From Limnochordia bacterium (GTDB lineage: Bacteria > Bacillota > Limnochordia > DUMW01): 64,000 nt of DNA. Each line of letters opens with the position of its first letter. Positions within the stretch are counted from its first letter, which is position 1. The notes below the pieces were generated by a model, which saw nothing but the letters and a program-made list of their open reading frames with translations, searched no databases and was not told the origin of the DNA. The stretch lies in the NCBI GenBank assembly GCA_023230925.1, contig JALNWK010000005.1, positions 1 to 64,000 of the forward strand, given 5' to 3'. Shown here in pieces: positions 41,701-51,300 of this stretch. The position numbers and the translations under genes were made by a program.

Positions 41701-44700
41701 ATCCCCCAGCCCTTGCCACCACCTCTAACGCAGAAGTAGCACCTTTGATCGCATAGGCACCGGGACTCCTCACTTCACCGAAAATCAACACTTCAGTGGC
41801 CATCTGGGGCACAACTATGGTCTCCCCGCCACTTAGCATAATGTTCTGAGCAATATTGGGTTGCTGTTCTACTGCTTCGAGATCTATTTTCTCTAACTCA
41901 GCACCCTCAGGACGTGAGAGCATAAGACCACTGGCGTTCGCCTCTTTGGCAAGCCCACCAGCCAGACCTAACACATCAAGAATTGATGCTGATGACTCAA
42001 GAGTATAGCGTCCTGGTCTTGCTACAGCACCAAGGACTGTAACCTGGCGCACCCGCTTGGGAACAAATATGACATCCCCGCCCACTAAGGGTATATTACT
42101 ACTACCGTCATCTTGTAGTAGCGTTTGGCAATTAATCTCTTTGCTTACAAAACTCCCGTTTTCGATTCTCCGTAGGGCAACAGCTTCCACATCAGCAAAG
42201 GACGAAAATCCCTTTGCCTGACCGATAATTTCTAGCAGACCCTGACCCGGCTCTAGGTTATATACACCCGGGGCATTAACCTCGCCAAAGACTACCACCT
42301 GGCGTTCTTCTGCTTTCTCTATGTAGATTACGTCCCCACCGGAAAGAATTGGGTTTAATGGTCCCTTGGGATCTGCCTTTGCCTCAAGGAGGCTGTATCT
42401 TTGAGGCTGATCCCTATCTTCGCTTGTTAACCAGATTAGGTCAATATCCGCCTCCGGTGTAGTCCCTTCGGCCATAGCAAGTGCGTCAAGGAGTCGAGTA
42501 GGTCCAATCACCGTATACGTTCCCGGTCGTGTCACTTCCCCAAGCACCGTAATATCCCGTCTAGCCCGAGGAACATAGACCACACCGCCCGGCTCTATAA
42601 TTGGGCTCAACAGTCCATCTGGAGCATCGGACATGGTCTTTTGGACATTGAAGACTCTACGTGTTCCGTCCTTAAGGAGAACATGCACATTTTCCGCATC
42701 ACCATGTTCAGCCACGCCGCCGGACATGGCTAGGGCATCGAGTAACCGAATGTCTTCTTGGATATCGAACACACCGGGGCTTTGAACTTCCCCTAACACG
42801 ACCACTTGCTTTTGTGCCTTTGGCACATAGATGACGTCCCTAGGTTCTATCGGAAGGTTATCCTCTGGCTTAGTATTGCTCAGAATCGCTGAAACATCTA
42901 TCGTACACAGCACTGGCCCTGTGGCTGTCTGCCGAGTCAGACTGACTTCCCCAAGATTTGCCCTTTCCGTAGGCCCTCCCGCTAAGGCGATCATATCCAA
43001 TAATGTTGCCTCGGGTAGAATCTCGTATCCCCCTGGCACCCGTATTTCGCCTAAAATGACCACTTGTCGTTCCACCTTGGGAACAATAAGTACCTCACCG
43101 CCCTCTAACAGGCGGTTCGTCTCTGAAAATGGCCGCGCTAACACTTGCTCAAGGTCTATCTCAATCAGGCGAACATCATCGCCGACTCTTAAGCTTAGGC
43201 TTGCCGCCGACAGGTCCGCTTGAGGAGTAGGACCGCCACCTAGAGCCAAAACGTCTAGTACCGTTAATTCCTTCGCAATCTTGAAGTACCCTGGATTACG
43301 CACTTCTCCAAGGAGCAACACACCCCGGTTGTCTTCGGGGACATACACAACATCCCCTGGCCTAACTAGTACCTCATCACTAACTACCTGACGTAGGGCG
43401 TCTCCTAGATCCAACTCCTTAATCAGCACTGCATCACTCGTCTGCCGGGTGATGCTGATCTTCGCCTTGTCAGCAGTAACATCCAAACCACCCGCCAACG
43501 CCAGGAGTTCATAAATGGTGACCCCTTCTTCAACTACATATGTACCAGGATTCCTTACCTCACCTAAGACGATGGCGTGACGTTTTGTCTCAGGAACATA
43601 AATGATATCCCCACCCGACAAATGTGGATTATCCGCTTTCGGCCGTGCAGATATGGCATCTTTCACGTCAACGACCACCGGCTCCGCCTGATCCTTAGAA
43701 CTAATACTGACTTTGGTGGCGTCACCCAACTCGGTAATACCACCAGCGATAGCAATTGCATCCGTAAGCCGACTTCCGGGTCTGAGATCATAGGAGCCTG
43801 GACGCTGAACCTGACCAAAGACAATAACCTCCCGCTCAGCTTTAGGAACAAAGACAACATCGCCACCGAAAATAGGGATATCCGGCTTGTTCTGATCCTT
43901 TTGCAAAATCGCATCCAGATCGACAACAATGCGCTCTTGTTGCCCTCCTACTTTACGAGTAATACTTATCTGATCTATCAAAGCACCCTCTGTAGTATTT
44001 CCTGCCATCGCAATCAGCTCGAGCAGACTTAAATCACCCATTACCTGGAAGGCTCCGGGATTATTTACCTGACCCAAAATGACTACTTGCTCTGCCTTAG
44101 GAACATACATAATGTCCCCTGCACATATCTCGATATTGTTGGCCCCACCACCGCTTCTGCGTATTACTTCTAGATCAACTATATGCTGGTCGTCTCCTCT
44201 TTGTAACACCACCTGACGAAGATCAGCTTCCTTGGAATATCCGCCAGCAAGGCTGAGTAAATCAAGAATCCTGGTACCTTCTCGCACTGTGTAAGCGCCA
44301 GGTACATTAACCTCACCAAGGACCAGGGCTTTCCTCTCCTTTGGCACAAATACAATATCGCCTGACTCCAGACTAAACTGATCCCGTCTGCCCTCACTGA
44401 CGATCTGGGCAAAATCAACGATCTCCAATTGGCCGTCGCGAGTGATCTTAATTTCGCTGATCGACGCCTCCGGGGTCAGTCCTCCGGCCCGAGCAAGCAG
44501 CTCTGAGATGGTTGACTCGGGCTTCAGATCATATAGACCGGGAACCTGTACCTCACCAAATAGCCTTACCTGAATCGTTCTAAACTCCTTAACTACAACG
44601 GTTACCCGGGGACTAACAATTAACTCCTTCATTCGCTCCATCAGTTCATTGGCCAACTGAGAGCTAGACTTTCCCGATGCAACAATATCCCCGGTCAGGG

Positions 44701-44881
44701 GTGGTACACCAATCTTACCATCCGGTCTTATTTGCACAATAGTTAGTAAATCCGGATGACCCCAAACCGAAATCTGCAACACATCGCCGGGCGCTAACAA
44801 GTACTCATCGGCAGCACCATGGGCAGTTGCTGCTAACACACAAACAACGATAATAAGCAAACAATTTACCCTTTTTCTCAT
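38738..44881 (-). CDS. Giant Wza-like polysaccharide export protein with 23 SLBB units
   Basis: A 2047-residue exported protein. Signal peptide (1-23), polysaccharide-export domain (about 25-100: YLLAPGDVLQISVWGHPDLL, VTVVVKEFRTIQVRLFGEV), then 23 tandem SLBB units of about 83-84 residues (101-2022). Each opens with a V-x-V-L-G-E-V-x-x-P-G-x-Y strand and ends GGDVIYVPK-like. The last 22 residues (NTIFQFLTGVKLFKDLVTGW) could form an amphipathic helix, like the C-terminal helix of Wza that lines the outer-membrane pore. Ordinary Wza has two SLBB domains. Only 14 bases separate it from the co-polymerase gene. It may form a very long periplasmic conduit. Confidence 0.93.
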   Translation of the reverse strand: MRKRVNCLLIIVVCVLAATAHGAADEYLLAPGDVLQISVWGHPDLLTIVQIRPDGKIGVPPLTGDIVASGKSSSQLANELMERMKELIVSPRVTVVVKEFRTIQVRLFGEVQVPGLYDLKPESTISELLARAGGLTPEASISEIKITRDGQLEIVDFAQIVSEGRRDQFSLESGDIVFVPKERKALVLGEVNVPGAYTVREGTRILDLLSLAGGYSKEADLRQVVLQRGDDQHIVDLEVIRRSGGGANNIEICAGDIMYVPKAEQVVILGQVNNPGAFQVMGDLSLLELIAMAGNTTEGALIDQISITRKVGGQQERIVVDLDAILQKDQNKPDIPIFGGDVVFVPKAEREVIVFGQVQRPGSYDLRPGSRLTDAIAIAGGITELGDATKVSISSKDQAEPVVVDVKDAISARPKADNPHLSGGDIIYVPETKRHAIVLGEVRNPGTYVVEEGVTIYELLALAGGLDVTADKAKISITRQTSDAVLIKELDLGDALRQVVSDEVLVRPGDVVYVPEDNRGVLLLGEVRNPGYFKIAKELTVLDVLALGGGPTPQADLSAASLSLRVGDDVRLIEIDLEQVLARPFSETNRLLEGGEVLIVPKVERQVVILGEIRVPGGYEILPEATLLDMIALAGGPTERANLGEVSLTRQTATGPVLCTIDVSAILSNTKPEDNLPIEPRDVIYVPKAQKQVVVLGEVQSPGVFDIQEDIRLLDALAMSGGVAEHGDAENVHVLLKDGTRRVFNVQKTMSDAPDGLLSPIIEPGGVVYVPRARRDITVLGEVTRPGTYTVIGPTRLLDALAMAEGTTPEADIDLIWLTSEDRDQPQRYSLLEAKADPKGPLNPILSGGDVIYIEKAEERQVVVFGEVNAPGVYNLEPGQGLLEIIGQAKGFSSFADVEAVALRRIENGSFVSKEINCQTLLQDDGSSNIPLVGGDVIFVPKRVRQVTVLGAVARPGRYTLESSASILDVLGLAGGLAKEANASGLMLSRPEGAELEKIDLEAVEQQPNIAQNIMLSGGETIVVPQMATEVLIFGEVRSPGAYAIKGATSALEVVARAGGFTLFADTEEVTISRLTDEGYSPIQTQFDLVTPDVVRGGDVIYVPRVERHIWVLGEVRNPGVFQVDEKGLSIMQLLALAGGLTSKADATKINVHVDERSLVVGLDGENQPQNRLVGGEVVYVPATRQGVLVVGEVRNPGYYVPEPGSRVLDLIAMAGGLNEQTASMQGRLSRFGNESDPLPIDLAALVYQGDPKENLVIHGGDVLFIPKENREVVVLGEVRIPGRYTIAAGHDRLLDIIGLAGGLNANARQDAVRIIRADGKQEEIDFVEALTNSDFNLGLKPQDMIYVPRDEREVLVLGEVTRPGHFGYQKGLGPLELLSKAGGATEDADLSGAYILRKSADGSYCRIPADLGKLTSQDVDGFVHILAGDVLYLPRANRRVLILGEVNRPGTYLTEPGDTLLDLIGKAQGPTVQADLERVSLSRDDRTEVLDAKAMMGDVNQDNPLLVGGDIVFIPRANRQVLVLGQVNNPGYYIVDAGARVLDVLAMAKDITPKADPSKVTLVRDEDEIRIYTMDLNAVRQQYDLTSNIEVQGGDVLIVPEGEHDALILGEVSHPGTYPVKEGERLFNLITKAGGLAQDELGEAIVVRKAAMEPRRIVVDLQTVLHEPDSSDNVEVFPGDLVYIPLVRRQVSVLGAVNRPGQYTLLTGDSLLDMVAKAGGLRDDADGDSIIVGDESGEEIYSLTRIASGLMDSPLLSPGCAVYVPMLTQQVLVFGEVRNPGAYPLGTNNRLVDIIALAGGVTDRANTQSITLSRADGAVTHVFDLFSLYKLQGDDVRISPGDIVYVPRARNVMVLGQVRSPGAYLLPQGSRLLDAISLAGGVLPGASLDQITITRTEDDQDVILQADFHALTHQLALNTNYPIQEGDVIFVPEAKLEVVVLGQVKQPGMYSIGPDTRVMDVIAMAGGPTERAALQSVGIYRGADVSQVGEASLGDKLLFEGDVKKANPIVVGGDIIYVPETTSPDWNTIFQFLTGVKLFKDLVTGW
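38815..44581 (-). repeat. 23 tandem SLBB-coding repeats (about 250 bases each)
   Basis: Counting the conserved GEV/GQV-x-x-PG strand gives 23 units from protein residue 101 to 2022. Units are divergent (roughly a third of positions alike by eye), so the array is old rather than a recent expansion. All units keep frame and show no stop. Confidence 0.85.
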
Positions 44882-45042
44882 CTATCCACACCCCAGATGC
44901 TCAATAAAGGATTCTTATCCAGATAAACTAGAAATCTCGAGTTAACAATAAGATACTTCTTCTCTGCCAAGAAAGTAACTGGATACAGCATACATCGTCA
45001 GGCATGTAGCAGCGTTCCCCGACAGAACCGTACAACCAGACC

Positions 45043-45075
45043 AAAAGCTGGGAGCCGCTAGGAAACACGGCTCCC
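45043..45075 (-). terminator. Hairpin between the periplasmic protein and SLBB genes
   Basis: GGGAGCCG (45050-45057) and CGGCTCCC (45068-45075) pair perfectly around a 10-base loop. On the minus strand the stem is followed by AGCTTTTGG, a short T run. It is 28 bases past the stop of the periplasmic protein gene and suggests that the SLBB gene has its own promoter in 44882-45042, which I could not identify. Confidence 0.55.
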
Positions 45076-45102
45076 CTTAAGAACATCTAAACCTGCATCC
45101 AA

Positions 45103-46029
45103 TTAATGGAACACAATGCCATTGATATGTAGTTCCGCTACGGTTTCTCCGAGAATAACCGTCCCTACAGGCATGACCACCTCTGCACCCTTGACCACAA
45201 ACGCCAGACCAGCGCCTATGGGGGAACCAAGTACAACTAATCCTGCTGTACCTAGTAGCGCAGCCAAACCCACAGCATCCTGACCCTTTTCCACCTTCGC
45301 CGATGGGATAAGATCTACTAGACTACGGTCGATGGCCTTAACGCTTCCTAGTTCCAAGACAACCTGGGCATCCCTTCCTAGCTGCTTGGCCTGGGTCACT
45401 TGCTTAACGACTCCTGTTCCTAGCAGTCCCTTAGGTATTACTAGGACATCATCGACAAAAACGTTTTCGTTGATCCGGAACTTAATTTCATCGCCGTCTC
45501 GATTCTTGGTAGAATCTATCCCGTCCATCAATTCTAGTTGCACCACCGTTCCAGCGGGGACAACAACGGACTGCATCTGTATATCCGGGAACAGGGCCAA
45601 CATGCCTTTGATGCGGCCATCAAAGGGCCCGGTGAGTACCTTCCCGTAATAGGCGTTTTCCATAAACTCTAGCTGTGTTACCAAGGAACTATGCTCCCGG
45701 ACCTCGTTGAAGGTTAACCATTCCACAGCATTCAATGTCATGCTCAAATTACCAGCGACTTCGTCACTAGGCGCAAGCATGTTCCAGATCTTGTCAACTC
45801 TTGGTACTAGACTTGCTGTTGAACCACCACTTACACCAAAAAGATCACTTTCTAGCTTACTTACCCTCTGAAACGGTGTAAGATCCTTGGCACTGTAATC
45901 CTTCCCATACACCATAGTCTCAATCAATGCAATCCTGTCCAACACCCCTTGGCCATAGACGGGAACGCTGGCACATACTAGAACAATACAGAGAACAGAA
46001 ATAGCGAACCCTCTCAATTTAACGGTCAT
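45103..46029 (-). CDS. Periplasmic protein linked to the SLH porin
   Basis: A 308-residue exported protein (signal TVKLRGFAISVLCIVLVCAS, cleavage near VYG). Residues about 30-130 have repeated short motifs of the type IETMVYGKDYSAKDLTPFQR and LEFMENAYYGKVLTGPFDGR. The second half (VPAGTVVQLELMDGIDSTKN, then VIPKGLLGTGVVKQVTQAKQ) resembles a beta-sandwich domain common in periplasmic proteins of diderms; I know no established function. A glycine-rich hydrophobic segment (LAALLGTAGLVVLGSPIGAG) near residue 260 could be a hairpin. It sits 36 bases after the SLH porin gene. Confidence 0.7.
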   Translation of the reverse strand: MTVKLRGFAISVLCIVLVCASVPVYGQGVLDRIALIETMVYGKDYSAKDLTPFQRVSKLESDLFGVSGGSTASLVPRVDKIWNMLAPSDEVAGNLSMTLNAVEWLTFNEVREHSSLVTQLEFMENAYYGKVLTGPFDGRIKGMLALFPDIQMQSVVVPAGTVVQLELMDGIDSTKNRDGDEIKFRINENVFVDDVLVIPKGLLGTGVVKQVTQAKQLGRDAQVVLELGSVKAIDRSLVDLIPSAKVEKGQDAVGLAALLGTAGLVVLGSPIGAGLAFVVKGAEVVMPVGTVILGETVAELHINGIVFH

Positions 46030-46065
46030 GCTTGTCCCCCCCACAGGAAATATTAAAACATTTAC

Positions 46066-47625
46066 TTAAAACCTAATAGTAAACTCCGCACTCGCCCGAT
46101 TGGACTTCGAGGCCACATCCCCAGAAAAGTCAACCATCTCATATCCTAGGTGGAGCAAAGCATTGCCTCCCACCTCGAACCCAAGGCCGAATGACGTTGT
46201 CAAAGTGTTTACATTTCCCGACTGCAGACTAATATCTGCTAGCAACTTACGGTCGTTACCCAGCAAATACTCTAGGCCGGCCGTTGTTGTCTGCATGGTA
46301 CTTAGGACCTCCAGATCATTATCGCGTTCCCCTTCAAACAACAGACCCGCTTTTACCTTGCCTTGAGGAATCAGAACGTCAAGACCCACTGAGGTTTTCG
46401 AACGAGAAGGTCCCAGTTTCTTATTAAGAAGACTATCAAGATCAACGTACTCATAACCGGCATGTAAAACGCCTACATTATCCACCGTGTAGTTTACGCC
46501 TACCGATGTGGTCTTACTAATTGCCGTTTCTCCATCATAGGCGTTTTCGTTATGCCCAAGCTCAGTTATGAAACGTAGATCACCCATTTTCAACTCCATC
46601 TGGTACAAGGCCAAGTCACCTTCCTGGGTAATCTCACTACTCAAATGACTGTATCCATCGAGAACTCGATTGTACCAGCCAGCAAGCTCCATTATCTCAT
46701 TGGTGAAAAGTGCGCCAATGCGAAATGAGCTTCCGCTATCATCGGATGCCGCCGATTGAGAAAACTCTCCAATCAACTCAAGGCCACCGCCTAGTACCCA
46801 GCTACCCCCAAGACTAGTTAGAAACTTCGCTTTTTCCTGATCCCAGACTCCTGAAGGTGCTTTCAAGGCGTAACTGGCGTCAAGCATAATCTGATCAGTC
46901 AATCGAAAGGAGCCATCTAACGCGGCCATATAGTCGTTTTGATCTCTTTGTTTTGACTGGGCAACTAACAACTGCGAATTCCAGAAATTCGTCTGCACAC
47001 TACCGGGCAACCACTTATTGACTTCTGACCAAGGACCGTCCCCTAAGGGAATCATACTCAATACGAGGGGACTGGCTGGACCATTCAGGACATCATTCAG
47101 AGGAAACACCACTCCTTTGTGCCCTTCTTCCCCAGCCAATAGCTGCGAAATCCTATACAAAACACGACCGTCTTGCCCATTACCTCCGAAAACGTAAAAC
47201 GTATTCGCGGTTTCGCCTATGTCAACGGCGCGCCAGTTCTGCAACGAATAGACTGCCAACTCCGTATCCAGACCAAGCAACTTTAGTTCAGGCCGAAACT
47301 CCTTCTCTAACCGTAGCAATAAACCAGCACTAGCCCGATTCAGCGCCTGGATCTGAAATCCTTGCTCCTCCCAGGAATCAATGTTTAGACTACTGAAAAT
47401 CCTAGAAACAAGCAACGCCATCTCGTATCGGCTTACGGTCTGACCATCTTGAAACCCGCTGGAATAGACCTCATCGATTAGGCCATAGCCGGCCAGTTCT
47501 CTAAACGCGGTATATGACCAATGCTCCTTCGGCACATCGCTCAAGGAATCTAGGGCGGACACGGGCCCGGCAATTAATAGGATACAAATGAGAATAACCA
47601 ATGGATACACATTACGTCCTCGCAT
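46066..47625 (-). CDS. SLH-domain outer-membrane barrel protein
   Basis: A 519-residue protein with a signal peptide (YPLVILICILLIAGPVSA), one N-terminal SLH domain (SDVPKEHWSYTAFRELAGYG to SRYEMALLVSRIF), a short linker helix, and a region of amphipathic strands ending NRASAEFTIRF. This is the OmpM-like arrangement of diderm Firmicutes, in which SLH binds the cell wall and the barrel sits in the outer membrane. A single SLH is enough in that family. Start ATG at 47625 has AAAGGAGGGCGG upstream. It heads the gene pair with 45103-46029. Confidence 0.82.
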   Translation of the reverse strand: MRGRNVYPLVILICILLIAGPVSALDSLSDVPKEHWSYTAFRELAGYGLIDEVYSSGFQDGQTVSRYEMALLVSRIFSSLNIDSWEEQGFQIQALNRASAGLLLRLEKEFRPELKLLGLDTELAVYSLQNWRAVDIGETANTFYVFGGNGQDGRVLYRISQLLAGEEGHKGVVFPLNDVLNGPASPLVLSMIPLGDGPWSEVNKWLPGSVQTNFWNSQLLVAQSKQRDQNDYMAALDGSFRLTDQIMLDASYALKAPSGVWDQEKAKFLTSLGGSWVLGGGLELIGEFSQSAASDDSGSSFRIGALFTNEIMELAGWYNRVLDGYSHLSSEITQEGDLALYQMELKMGDLRFITELGHNENAYDGETAISKTTSVGVNYTVDNVGVLHAGYEYVDLDSLLNKKLGPSRSKTSVGLDVLIPQGKVKAGLLFEGERDNDLEVLSTMQTTTAGLEYLLGNDRKLLADISLQSGNVNTLTTSFGLGFEVGGNALLHLGYEMVDFSGDVASKSNRASAEFTIRF

Positions 47626-47717
47626 CTTCCGCCCTCCTTTAGCAGTACTCACTAGGTTGTGATATTCGCCATGCTTATCTTGTTTTCCTTGTTCGATACT
47701 ATGATCACAGACTGGAT

Positions 47718-48107
47718 TTAAAACTTGCAGTGAAGAAAAAAACGTTCGGCTAAAATTTCGGCCACTATATCGTCATAGGGCTCTGGCGGGACCTGCAGGG
47801 AGGTTGGTAATAACCGACGCCATCCAGTGGGTTTGTTGTACCTCCAATACCGTCTTCGCGCTTCCTCGCTGGAACGATGCTCATCCACAAACTCAATAGG
47901 CAAACCATTACCAACCAACTGGGCTATTTCTCTAGCACCAGTGCGATTTCCGATAACAATCACCTCTGGACCATATCTCGCCATCAATCCTCTAGCAAAC
48001 TCGCCAATCGCATCGACACCTACAACCCCTCGCAAGATTGTACCATGTTGGTCGGCTACGGCAATGCCGCATTTAGACGTACCTGGGTCTATTGCCAAAA
48101 TCCGCAA
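47718..48107 (-). CDS. YqgF/RuvX-like RNase H-fold nuclease
   Basis: A 129-residue RNase H-fold protein. MRILAIDPGTSKCGIAVAD gives the first catalytic Asp (residue 7), VIVIGNRTGAREI and FVDEHRSSEEARRRYW follow, and PYDDIVAEILAERFF supplies the last acidic residue. It resembles YqgF-type pre-16S nucleases but with a different central part. YqgF-like genes occur near lpt and DUF3084 genes in diderm Firmicutes, so it may be a paralogue tied to that cluster. Substrate unknown. Confidence 0.8.
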   Translation of the reverse strand: MRILAIDPGTSKCGIAVADQHGTILRGVVGVDAIGEFARGLMARYGPEVIVIGNRTGAREIAQLVGNGLPIEFVDEHRSSEEARRRYWRYNKPTGWRRLLPTSLQVPPEPYDDIVAEILAERFFLHCKF

Positions 48108-48282
48108 TTATTCTTCCCCTCTAAGTTATGTCATACTTCAAACGGCTAGAAATAAATGATAAACAATGCAGGAAAGCCAATAAGTCCCTTGTACGAAGTA
48201 TACTCCATAGCATCCTAACCGTCAACCGCTTTCGACTGGCCTTTTAAGACCGTTATTCCCTCTCTATACACTGGGTTAGACC

Positions 48283-48314
48283 AAAAAAAGCCCCCGGATA
48301 AATCACCCGGGGGC
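48283..48314 (-). terminator. Intrinsic terminator after the large SLH protein gene
   Basis: GCCCCCGG, a 9-base loop and CCGGGGGC form an 8-bp perfect stem, followed on the minus strand by seven T residues. It lies 19 bases past the stop of the SLH protein gene (48333). The best terminator in the window. Confidence 0.9.
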
Positions 48315-48332
48315 CTACGTTCTCGATTACCT

Positions 48333-51300
48333 TTAGAAGCTGAACCCAACTGTCGCAAGGGCTTCCCATACCTGATAATCTTCATCAACGTTGGTATCCC
48401 AGCACAGCTCAGCATAGTTACTGCTCAGCGAAATGTTAAAACCGTTACCGATTGGGTAAACATACTTCATGTCAGCAGTTCGAGCGCTAAAGCGATCTGA
48501 TTTCTTGGTATCAAGCCCAGCACTCTGCTTTGCAGCTAGACTTAAGCTACCACCGTAAAGCTGACGATCAGCCGTAAGTGAAAGCTTACTCTCTGGAGCA
48601 AGACTAGCATTGGTAAGCAAATCAGTACTCTGACCGTACTCAACACCAACACCCACCTTGGCATTGAGCAATTCTCCAGTATAATCAAGTCCGATACTGG
48701 CAGTCCCTACCTTATCCGTTACAGTAGAGCTAAGCAAGTCCTCCGTTGTGGTAACACGATACCCAGCAGCAAACATCAAGCCATCACCGGCATCAATGAC
48801 CGACCTCAATCCACCTACGGTCTTGCGGTTCTCCTGCCACTTATCCAGTTCGGTCCACTTGTTATCTACGATTTCCCTCGTAGTCCACTGATACGTTGCA
48901 TCAAGACTGACTCCGGGACCTACTGGCATCTTATCGATATTCAGTGCCACTTGATAGTGCTGCCTATCATCGACACCAAGCTCCTTCAAATTAGCCACAT
49001 CTAAATCAAGTACTACAGGCAAATCGAAGGGCGCTATCTTTCTGGAAACAGATAGTTTGCCGATAGAGTGATCCAGCTCGTCAGTGGTGGAGAAATCTCT
49101 GGTGAAGTATGCACCATACAGGTCAAAGTCGAGTATATTCCGCTTAGCATCCAAAAGATTCTCTATCTTGGAGCTTTCACCACCGTCATCCTTGGTCGTG
49201 ATATCCCTGCGCTCATAGCCAAGCTCGGCTCCAAAAACGTCGACGTTCTTCAAAGTGGTAATATTAGATAGTTCGTAATGGCCTTTCGTCACACTAGTAT
49301 CTAGTCTACCAACTTGTTGAGTAAGCTTTGCACCAAACACAGGAGCCGAGGCCGTTAAGACATACTTCCTTTGATCCGGTAAAAGATCCCCGTCTTTGCT
49401 CTTGAAGTCCTTCGCATATTTCGGAGCAAATCCCTCAGCAACGTTTCCATAGTCGAAACCAATATCTATAATCCCAACGTTGGTCCCAAGTTTGACGTCG
49501 GTTGCGGTAACGCTATCTGCCTTGTACGAATCTACCGTATACTTTAGGTCATAGTCAATATTACCAATCGAGCCTACAGTACCAATCTGGCCCACCCGGT
49601 CACGAGCATATGCTGGTGCCCCGGCGCCAACATGGGGGTCTGTGAACCAACTTACCAGTCGAGTATACAGTTTCCCAGTTGCAACATCAAATTCACCGTA
49701 AACAGCAGCTAGATACTCACCCACATTAAGCCGTGAGAAGTACACATCAGCCCTTACAGTATCGCTAAAGGCGAGTTTGGAACTAACACCAAACATCTTC
49801 AGTGGCTCGATCTTCTTCTTGTTAATGGTGTATTTGTCAAAGGAACCAGCGATCTCGTCATGGCTCAGTGAGCCAAAGTAAGCTAGTCTAAGCACATCGG
49901 GAGTTTCCACCCTGACACTCATATCCGACAGACGCACGTTAAAGTCCGGATCGCTGCCGAAGAAGTTGGTCACCGTTGCCAAGCTTCCCTTAACCAGTAC
50001 GTTATCACTAGGATAAGCCTCAAAACCAAAGGTTAACTTGTGTGCGAATCTGCTCACAGCAGGATCGTACAGCTTCGGATTGGAGGTCTTTGTATCCCTT
50101 ACATGAGGATCTTTGTATAGCTTTGCAGCATCCCCTGCCACGACAGCCCTGTTAACTAACTCTAGGCTAGTATCACCAAAGAACCTGACCTTCCCAAACT
50201 TAGCCGCGAACTCCTCAAAGGAACCAGATAGAGCATCGTGGTCCTTGCGCAGATCTTGCTGCTGTGCTGCCAACTTTCCGGTGGCATCCTCAAGATCTCC
50301 CACGGCCACTCGCAGTTCCTGTTGTCCTTGCTCGACCTTTGCCAACCGGCTACTCAGGAGTTCCTGGGTGCTCTCAATGTTCTTAACCTCAGTATCCAGC
50401 GCCACCACGAAGGAGCGTAGATCATCTAATCCTGTAGCACCGGTCTGCAACTCGGCCTTGAGTTCACTGATCGTGGCCTCGATTCGATCGGCACGTTTGT
50501 TGGTGCGTTCTATCCTAAATAGGAGATCACCCATCTTTGAGTCTAGCACTGCATTACGAGACTCAAATAACGAAAGCATACCCTTTATGCCATCAAATTC
50601 TTCCTGCAATTCTGCCTCAGTCAGATCCAGTTTCGCTTCGATTCGCTCAACCTGTTTGTTTGCTCGTCCAATTCTAAACAAAAGATCGCTTAACTTCGAA
50701 TCGATCACGGCATTCTTCGAGTCCAAAACAGAAATTGCACTCTTTACAGCAACGATCTCGTCTTCTAGTTCCGCATTGGTGGCATCAAGCTGCTTCATGA
50801 TGGAAGCTGTTTTCAGATCGATTAGTGCCTTTAGACCGTCCACATCCTTAGACATGGCCGCCAGTTGCACGTCAAAAAGACCCATTTGGTCATTGAGTAG
50901 GTCTGTGACCTGCTGTAGCTTGGTGGCTACTTCGGATGCTTCAAGTGCGGTCTGCTCGGCGGTCTTACTGATCTCCAGTCCTTCCTTTGCCACAGTTAGT
51001 GCTTCAGCGGCGGAAACCTGTGCCTCTTGCCCCAACTTGACTGCCTTCTCGCCAAGGGCCTTGGCCTCCTCGGAATATGCAACAGCCTCAGCAGATCTGG
51101 TTAGGGCCGCATCACTATTCTTAACAGCGGTCTGCGCCATTTCTGCAACTTCAGGGCCGGTAGTATCGGTGCTTTGTTGAACCTTCAATGCGATTGCTTC
51201 GGCCCGACTAGCGGTTTCTGCTGTTGCATCGCTTAGTGCCTTAAGTTCCTCCAGCACTTTGGCAATTTCAGCACTCTGGTCCTTAGCCTCAGCAGCTGTG

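Noticed and set aside
50113..51180. 355-codon ORF antisense to the SLH coiled-coil gene
   Set aside because: It is the mirror of a low-complexity Ala/Glu/Lys region, giving a Ser/Arg-rich frame with no ribosome binding site; a composition shadow.
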